Shown here: positions 58,874-64,000 of the stretch, piece after piece
Layout of the letters: each line of letters begins with the position of its first letter
Numbering within the stretch: the first letter of the stretch is position 1
Assembly: GCF_000380645.1 (NCBI RefSeq)
Contig: NZ_AQXZ01000016.1
Span: 372,001 to 436,000 of the forward strand
Reading direction: 5' to 3'
Source: Smaragdicoccus niigatensis DSM 44881 = NBRC 103563
Lineage (GTDB): Bacteria; Actinomycetota; Actinomycetes; Mycobacteriales; Mycobacteriaceae
DNA length: 64,000 nucleotides
Notes under the pieces: generated by a model
Told to the model about the DNA's origin: nothing
Seen by the model: only the letters and a program-made list of their open reading frames with translations
The model's database searches: none
Program-made: the position numbers and the translations under genes

Positions 58874-59395
58874 ATGAGGATCACCCTCTGCGCCGCGTCG
58901 CTGACCGCAGCCGCCGCGCTTTTCACCGCTCTGCCCGCAGCCACGGCGGCGCCATCCGCGAAGTCCAGCACCTTTACACCGGAACAGCAGACTTTGCTGA
59001 GCCATATCTCTAGCGGCTACAACGCAAGTGATTGCAAACCCGCGGAACGCGAGGACGGGGCAAACTACCTCGCCGTGATCTCTTGCAAGAATCACGTCAC
59101 AGGTGCCCCGAAAGGCGTCGTCTACTTCCTGTACGACAGCCAGGGGCAGATGGACGCGGACTTTGACGCGACGCTCGACGCCCTCGTACGCGCGGAGAAC
59201 TGCGGTCAGGCCACCAACCCGGGCACTTGGGGACCAGCGAGCGACAGCGAGGCAGCGCTGGGCCGACTCGGGTGCGGCACCAGCGACGACCACTCGACCC
59301 TGCTCTGGACCACGAATTCCACGCAAATTCTCAGCTATGCGGCAGGCACCGATGACATTGACGCCCTCATGACGTGGTGGCGGAAGAACGGCTGA
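58874..59395 (+). CDS. Secreted protein resembling kinase extracellular sensor domains
   Basis: A 173-aa exported protein: signal peptide RITLCAASLTAAAALFTALPAATAA, then one domain with four cysteines: LSSGY-like SGYNASDCKPAE, AVISCKN, AENCGQATNPGTW, RLGCGTSDDHSTLLWTTNSTQILSYA, ending DDIDALMTWWRKNG. This Cys/Trp pattern is what I associate with the outer domains of mycobacterial and rhodococcal Ser/Thr kinases; here it is free-standing. CAGGAG precedes the ATG. Controlled by the array shared with the mini-adenylation/FHA operon. Family link is from pattern memory. Confidence 0.8.
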   Translation: MRITLCAASLTAAAALFTALPAATAAPSAKSSTFTPEQQTLLSHISSGYNASDCKPAEREDGANYLAVISCKNHVTGAPKGVVYFLYDSQGQMDADFDATLDALVRAENCGQATNPGTWGPASDSEAALGRLGCGTSDDHSTLLWTTNSTQILSYAAGTDDIDALMTWWRKNG

Positions 59396-59411
59396 CCACA
59401 ACGCCTTCAGC

Positions 59412-59446
59412 GTCGATTAGCCTGCGCGGACCGCAGGCTAATCGAC
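59412..59446. terminator. Bidirectional terminator
   Basis: GTCGATTAGCCTGCG (59412-59426) pairs perfectly with CGCAGGCTAATCGAC (59432-59446), followed by ATTT. It separates the secreted protein gene from the convergent lipase. Confidence 0.92.
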
Positions 59447-59475
59447 ATTTCCGATGCAGGTGGCACGCAGGGCGC

Positions 59476-60690
59476 CTAGCCCATGTGCTGTGACAGGAAC
59501 TGAATCGCCTGCGGCATTCCGATCACGGCGGCCGACAAGTGGTCCGGAGAGGGCGTCGCCATCTGGTTCACCGACACGCCCTGGGCTCGCCAGCGCTTCA
59601 TCGTCACGTTGATCGCGTCGACCGGAATGAGCACGTCGGTCGGACTGTGCCACTCGAAGACCGGCACGTTCGGCTTGCCGTCGTACTTCTCGAGACTGTT
59701 CTCCGCCAGAATCTTGTGCGTGTTCGGCGCATCGAACAGGGAGAAGTCGTTCGCCAAGCGAGGCGCACTCTGTCCTGCGCCCATGATCAACAGGTCACGC
59801 GTGCACGCATTGTTAATCGCGTGACGCAGCTTTCGACCGTCCGCATTGAGTGCAGCCTGCATCGGCAGCATGTCTGGGTATTCGCGCTCGAGACCGATCG
59901 CCGCCGCGAACGCGAGGCCGAATGCGGGGTGCGCATTACGGCCGAGGACGTCGGCCATCGTCTGCAGGTTCATCGGCACACCACCGATCGCCGCGCCGAC
60001 AATCGGGAGCTCCGGAGCGTAGGTCGGCGCGAGCGCCGCTGCCCACGCTGCGGCCATACCGCCACCTGAGTACCCGGTCAGACCGACCTTGCTGTGGTCG
60101 AGGTGCAATGGCTCGTAGCTTTGCGCCGCCCGGATCGAGTCGAGCGTGATCTGACCACCGAGCCGAGCTGCACCGTATGCACTGCGCGGTCCGAGGTGGT
60201 CCGCGATGACGACCGCCCAGCCCATCTGCAGCGGCAGGTTCATACCCACAGTCACCGCGTCGTCGCGGTCCGGGATGTTGTCGAACATCGTGTGCGACGG
60301 CGCGCACTCGAGACCGAGCGAGTTGATGATCGCACCGTAGGACAGCACGGGCCCGTCGGGTTTGTGGTTCGGCGGCACCAGGATCGTCGCGACGGCCGCA
60401 ATCGGATGACCAGTCGAATCGGTGCTGCGGAATTGCAGCTGAGTCGCCTTCACACCGATCAATCCGAGCGGATCCGGCATGTTCCGCGACTTGAGGACGT
60501 CACCCGGCTTGTGGGAATCGAGATTGCCCGGAGCGACATAGAAGTGGTCCGCCAGCGGCGTCGGCATCTCGGGCATCGGCACAGCGCCCGCGGGAGCCGC
60601 ACTGCCGATCGCAAGGACGCACGCGACCATCGTCGAGGCGCAGGCGACGCGGACTGAAAGGCGACGACCGGCAGATCTAGTGCGGCGCAT
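59476..60690 (-). CDS. Secretory lipase family protein
   Basis: A 404-aa exported alpha/beta-hydrolase: twin-Arg-like basic start (RRTRSAGRR), hydrophobic core and APAGA cleavage region, then the LIP domain with nucleophile elbow GYSGGG (about 195-200), an Asp in HSPTDVLIPVDA and a His in PSPDHLSAAV. Related to fungal secretory lipases and actinobacterial triacylglycerol lipases. The ATG at 60690 is preferred; an ATG at 60723 adds 11 residues. Confidence 0.9.
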   Translation of the reverse strand: MRRTRSAGRRLSVRVACASTMVACVLAIGSAAPAGAVPMPEMPTPLADHFYVAPGNLDSHKPGDVLKSRNMPDPLGLIGVKATQLQFRSTDSTGHPIAAVATILVPPNHKPDGPVLSYGAIINSLGLECAPSHTMFDNIPDRDDAVTVGMNLPLQMGWAVVIADHLGPRSAYGAARLGGQITLDSIRAAQSYEPLHLDHSKVGLTGYSGGGMAAAWAAALAPTYAPELPIVGAAIGGVPMNLQTMADVLGRNAHPAFGLAFAAAIGLEREYPDMLPMQAALNADGRKLRHAINNACTRDLLIMGAGQSAPRLANDFSLFDAPNTHKILAENSLEKYDGKPNVPVFEWHSPTDVLIPVDAINVTMKRWRAQGVSVNQMATPSPDHLSAAVIGMPQAIQFLSQHMG

Positions 60691-60868
60691 GACTCGGTAA
60701 CTCTCCCCCGGTCGAATTGTCATTCCGGCTGAAGACTAAGTCCGTTTGTGACGCACGCCACCATCGACCCGATTACGTTGCGGCAACCCAATGTTCACAA
60801 TTTGGGTTTCGCGATTCAAGATCAGCGAATCAGACCGTCAACCAGGCCTGTTCCGGACTCGAGGTCCA

Positions 60869-62893
60869 CTAAACGGGCGCGTTCGCTTCCTGCTCTTCCT
60901 TGAGCACGCGCGTCAGAATCCGTTCCATGGCTTCCTCAGCCATTCGAGCGTTCTCCCGATCGGTCTGATCCTCTGGGAACCAATCGGAAAGTTGCTCCAC
61001 GAGCCACGACCGCCATGTGTTCCGAATTCGCTGCGCTTCACTCTCACCGACCGGGGTGACCGTCAGAATGTCGCCGTCTCGGGCGACATATCCAGCGGTT
61101 TCGAGCTCGTCATAGAACGGCCGCAGCACTCCCGGTGGAACATTGATCGCCGATTCCAGCCGCGACAGCCGAATTCCACGCCCGAGAATCCGGGATGGCC
61201 CGAACACCCGCATGATTCCCCAGGCCTGCGCGTGGGTGAGTTTGGTCTGCGAGCGCTCGATAATCGAAGGGGCGGCGGCCCGGCCGTGCTTCTCGAGGAT
61301 TCGCCCGATCAGATCTTCGAGCTGGGTATCCGCCTTTGCGCCCTCCGCGATGGCAAATCCCTCGCCGGTTCCCTTGGCGCCCTCCCGCACGATTCCGCGC
61401 ATCTTCACCTGTGGCAGCAAAATCGCAAAGACCAGCGCGATCATTGCGACCGGAACGACGTACAGGAACATGTGCTGGATCGCGTCGGCGTACACCGTGA
61501 CGATCGGCGCCTTTTGTTCGGCGCTGAGCGCATGCAATTGTGCCGGCGTCGCAATGTCACTCGGTTTGACCCCGCTGGCCAGCATCGCGCCACCGATGCG
61601 CTGATTCAGGTAGTTGGTGTAGACGCTGCCCATCACCGAAGCGCCGAACGATCCACCGATCGTCCGGAAGAACGTGACACCGGAGGTCGCCGTTCCCAGG
61701 TCTCGGTACTCCGAGGTGTTCTGCACGATGATCGTCAGGACCTGCATGCTGAGGCCGATTCCGACGCCGAAGACGAGCAAGAACAGCGACTGGGCCCAGA
61801 ACGGCGTCGACGCATCCATCGTCGACAGTAGGTACGCGCCGATGGCGATCACCGCCGTCCCGACGACGGGAAAAATCTTGTACTGGCCCGTTTTGCTCAC
61901 GACATTGCCGCTCACCGTCGAGGCGATCAACAGCCCGAAGACCATCGGCAGCATCCGCAAACCGGACGCCGTGGCGGTCGTCCCGATGACGAACTGCATG
62001 TAGATCGGAAGGAACGTCATCGACCCGAGCATCGCGAAACCCACGATGAAACTCAGCACCGAGGCAACGGTGAACACACGGTTCTTGAACAGCCGCATCG
62101 GGAGAATCGGGTCGTCGACGCGCGTTTCCACGATGACGAAAACCACCAGGGCCACGATCGACGCGATGAACAGACCAATGATCGTCGGCGATCCCCACGC
62201 ATACTCCGTGCCACCCCAAGACGTCGCCAAAGTCAGCCCGCTCGCACCGAGCGCCACGAAGAGCACGCCGAGGTAGTCGATCTTCGGCTTGCCCCGGCTC
62301 GACGTCCCCGGGACGAACTTGGCCGCCATCACGATGACGATGATCGCCACCGGCACGTTGACGTAGAACGCCCAACGCCACGACAAGTGGTCGGTGAACA
62401 AGCCACCCAGGAGCGGACCGACTACGGTCGTCACGCCGAATACCGCACCGAGCGCGCCCTGATACTTGCCGCGATCGCGCAGCGGAATCGAGTCGCCGAC
62501 CAGGGCAGTCGCCGTCACCATGAGGGCGCCGCCGCCGATTCCCTGCACCGTTCGCGCGATGATGAGCCATGTCATCGAATTCGCCAGACCGCAGAAGAAC
62601 GAACCGATGATGAAGACGACCACCGCGGCTTGGAAGACTCGCTTGCGACCGAACAGGTCACCGAACTTTCCGGCCAGCACCGTGGAGACGGTCTCCGCGA
62701 GTAGATAGCCGGTGACGACCCAACTCATATGACCCGCGCCGCCGAGGTCGCCGACGATGGTCGGCAGGGCGGTACCGACGATCGTCTGGTCCATCGCGGA
62801 CAGCAACATTCCGGTGGCGATCGTGGCGAACACCAGGTTGATCTGTGCGCGCGACAGCGCTGGGGCGTCCTGTTCTTCGACGGCGACCGACAT
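60869..62893 (-). CDS. DHA2-family (EmrB/QacA) MFS exporter with C-terminal winged-helix-like extension
   Basis: A 674-aa protein. The first 530 residues form a 14-helix drug:proton antiporter (MDQTIVGTALPTIVGDLGG in helix 1, GKFGDLFGRKRVF loop 2-3 motif, GIGGGALMVTATALVGDSIP motif C region). The last 130 residues are soluble: LTHAQAWGIMRVFGP ... LSRLESAINVPPGVLRPFYDELETAGYVARDGDILTVTPVGES reads like a MarR-type winged helix. ATG at 62893 with GGGGGAG upstream. Located 145 bp upstream of the lipase gene on the same strand. Confidence 0.92.
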   Translation of the reverse strand: MSVAVEEQDAPALSRAQINLVFATIATGMLLSAMDQTIVGTALPTIVGDLGGAGHMSWVVTGYLLAETVSTVLAGKFGDLFGRKRVFQAAVVVFIIGSFFCGLANSMTWLIIARTVQGIGGGALMVTATALVGDSIPLRDRGKYQGALGAVFGVTTVVGPLLGGLFTDHLSWRWAFYVNVPVAIIVIVMAAKFVPGTSSRGKPKIDYLGVLFVALGASGLTLATSWGGTEYAWGSPTIIGLFIASIVALVVFVIVETRVDDPILPMRLFKNRVFTVASVLSFIVGFAMLGSMTFLPIYMQFVIGTTATASGLRMLPMVFGLLIASTVSGNVVSKTGQYKIFPVVGTAVIAIGAYLLSTMDASTPFWAQSLFLLVFGVGIGLSMQVLTIIVQNTSEYRDLGTATSGVTFFRTIGGSFGASVMGSVYTNYLNQRIGGAMLASGVKPSDIATPAQLHALSAEQKAPIVTVYADAIQHMFLYVVPVAMIALVFAILLPQVKMRGIVREGAKGTGEGFAIAEGAKADTQLEDLIGRILEKHGRAAAPSIIERSQTKLTHAQAWGIMRVFGPSRILGRGIRLSRLESAINVPPGVLRPFYDELETAGYVARDGDILTVTPVGESEAQRIRNTWRSWLVEQLSDWFPEDQTDRENARMAEEAMERILTRVLKEEQEANAPV

Positions 62894-63080
62894 AAGCTCC
62901 CCCAACCGAAGTCCTAGAGGTGATTGTGCGCCAACGCGATTGACCTGCGCATCGAGATCACGAATGCACCGGTGCAGATTCGATCGGGTAACACTTCGGC
63001 GACCGGTTAGTGAATCCTAAGTAATTTGTGAAACGATGGATTGTCACATCCCGATATCGGAGACAAGGAGGTGCTTGCAC

Positions 63081-63233
63081 ATGCTGTGGCTGTTCGTCGT
63101 CGCGATCATCGTGTTCGCGAGCCCCGTTGCTGTCTCCGTGACCGGCCTGATGATCGCGGCTCGGCGCGCGGCGCGCTGGCAGGCGACAATGACGACCGAT
63201 GAACTCGGCGTTCTCAGTTCCTCGCGAGCCTAG
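63081..63233 (+). CDS. Small single-helix membrane protein
   Basis: A 50-aa protein: one membrane helix (LWLFVVAIIVFASPVAVSVTG) then a basic amphipathic segment AARRAARWQ. AAGGAGG lies eight bases before the ATG at 63081. No family recognised. It is convergent with the lipid kinase gene. Confidence 0.68.
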   Translation: MLWLFVVAIIVFASPVAVSVTGLMIAARRAARWQATMTTDELGVLSSSRA

Positions 63234-63243
63234 CGCCGCTGGC

Positions 63244-64000
63244 TCAGTCGCCGAACTGGCGGATTGCGCCTGGCATCGCCGCGAACTCGAATTGGCGTCC
63301 GCGGACTGAGACCTCACCATCGGTGGCCAGCGAAACCTCGTCGTCCACGGCGACGGTGACCTTCGCCGCGAGTTCCCGCACATAGTCGTGGCTTCGGCTC
63401 AACATTCCGGTGGTCATCGCCAGCATGGCCCGAATGCGCGCTCCCCTGACGTCGGCACGGAGATATCGCACATCCAACTGCCCCTCGGCAAGACTTTCCC
63501 GCGCGAGCGGCAGTCCATCCGCGGGACGGTAGGTGCCATTTCCGATGAAGATCATCCAGACGCTCGTCGAGACGCCGTCGATGGTGATCTGCAGCGGCGT
63601 CGCCCGCCGCATCACCCGTCCGGCGGCGATGGCCGCAGCGGGCCACTTGCCGATGCGGTCTTCGAGCTTCTCCCGAATCCGGACCACTTTCGGATACGGA
63701 CCTAGGCTCGCGGTATTGATGAAGAATGCCTGGTCCCCGCCGTCCACCGTCACGGACGCAAGGTCGACATGCCGCACTGCGCCGGCGTTGAGCGAGCGCA
63801 GCGTCGAAGCCTCCGTGGCGGACGTGTCCCGGGCATAGTGGTTCAAGGTCCCACCGGGGAAGACCGCCAGCGGTAATCCGGCTTCGACGGCGACCGTCGC
63901 GGCCGTGTTCACTGAGCCATCTCCTCCCACGACCCCGAGCGCACGTGGGCGAGTCTTCTCGATCGCCGCCCGCAGTTGCTCGCCGACATCGCCCTCGATG
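63244..64000 (-). CDS. Diacylglycerol kinase-family lipid kinase, N-terminus beyond window
   Basis: The frame continues through the window end, so the first part is missing; about 251 residues are seen. GVVGGDGSVNTAA is the nucleotide-binding GGDG motif, FPGGTLNHYARD the second glycine loop, and the C-terminal beta-sandwich includes VWMIFIGNGTYRPADGLPLARESLAEGQLDVRYL. The family phosphorylates diacylglycerol or sphingosine-like lipids with ATP. Confidence 0.92.
   Translation of the reverse strand, partial: IEGDVGEQLRAAIEKTRPRALGVVGGDGSVNTAATVAVEAGLPLAVFPGGTLNHYARDTSATEASTLRSLNAGAVRHVDLASVTVDGGDQAFFINTASLGPYPKVVRIREKLEDRIGKWPAAAIAAGRVMRRATPLQITIDGVSTSVWMIFIGNGTYRPADGLPLARESLAEGQLDVRYLRADVRGARIRAMLAMTTGMLSRSHDYVRELAAKVTVAVDDEVSLATDGEVSVRGRQFEFAAMPGAIRQFGD

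Overview
The window is a high-GC actinobacterial chromosome segment, most likely from a mycolic-acid-containing member of the Mycobacteriales (Rhodococcus/Gordonia/Williamsia-like). Reasons: the block ilvE-gcvT ... pepA ... sucB(dlaT)-SDR-lipB-lipA-DUF4191-RDD-glnA at 42098-58064 follows the order of Mycobacterium tuberculosis Rv2210c-Rv2220; an LpqH-type lipoprotein, DUF3558 lipoproteins, a DUF222/HNH nuclease and a DUF5709 protein are present, all typical of this group; GTG/TTG starts and terminators without long T-runs are common. I cannot name the species. No tRNA, rRNA, CRISPR array or insertion sequence was seen.

Left third (1-22880): a nonribosomal peptide locus. The end of a kelch beta-propeller gene is followed by an MMPL/RND membrane protein carrying two N-terminal FHA domains, then a 14.8 kb NRPS gene (C-A-T-E-C-A-T-C-A-T-C-A-T-TE, four modules), then a translationally coupled DrrABC-like ABC exporter (one ATPase, two permeases). 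A separate promoter with three evenly spaced palindromes drives a 138-aa protein that is only the N-terminal part of an adenylation domain, plus a third FHA protein. The same three-palindrome array, with the same 21/22-bp spacing, lies 37 kb away in front of a secreted protein (58874) that resembles the outer sensor domain of actinobacterial Ser/Thr kinases; one related palindrome precedes the NRPS gene. I read this as a possible phospho-signalling-linked lipopeptide or peptide system and regard it as the most unusual content of the window.

Middle (22880-42060): accessory and house-keeping genes in small operons: a leaderless HTH-like protein and a VWA protein; DoxX; an asparaginase/small membrane protein/AnsP permease operon; VOC, SRPBCC and ArsR genes with twin perfect operators; an aldonolactone oxidase operon; a second Drr-type ABC exporter with a divergent TetR; a DUF3558/type VII-like cluster that lacks a toxin; a DUF222-HNH nuclease behind a promoter that looks like the DNA-damage (RecA-independent, PafBC-type) class; glycosyltransferase, MFS, metallo-beta-lactamase-fold and LpqH genes.

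Right third (42098-64000): the conserved core-metabolism block (branched-chain transamination, glycine cleavage, aminopeptidase, 2-oxoacid dehydrogenase E2, lipoate synthesis, glutamine synthetase with a GlnR-type box), small membrane and stress proteins, a GT4 glycosyltransferase, secreted proteins, a secretory lipase, a DHA2 exporter with a C-terminal winged-helix-like extension, and a diacylglycerol-kinase-type lipid kinase cut by the window end.
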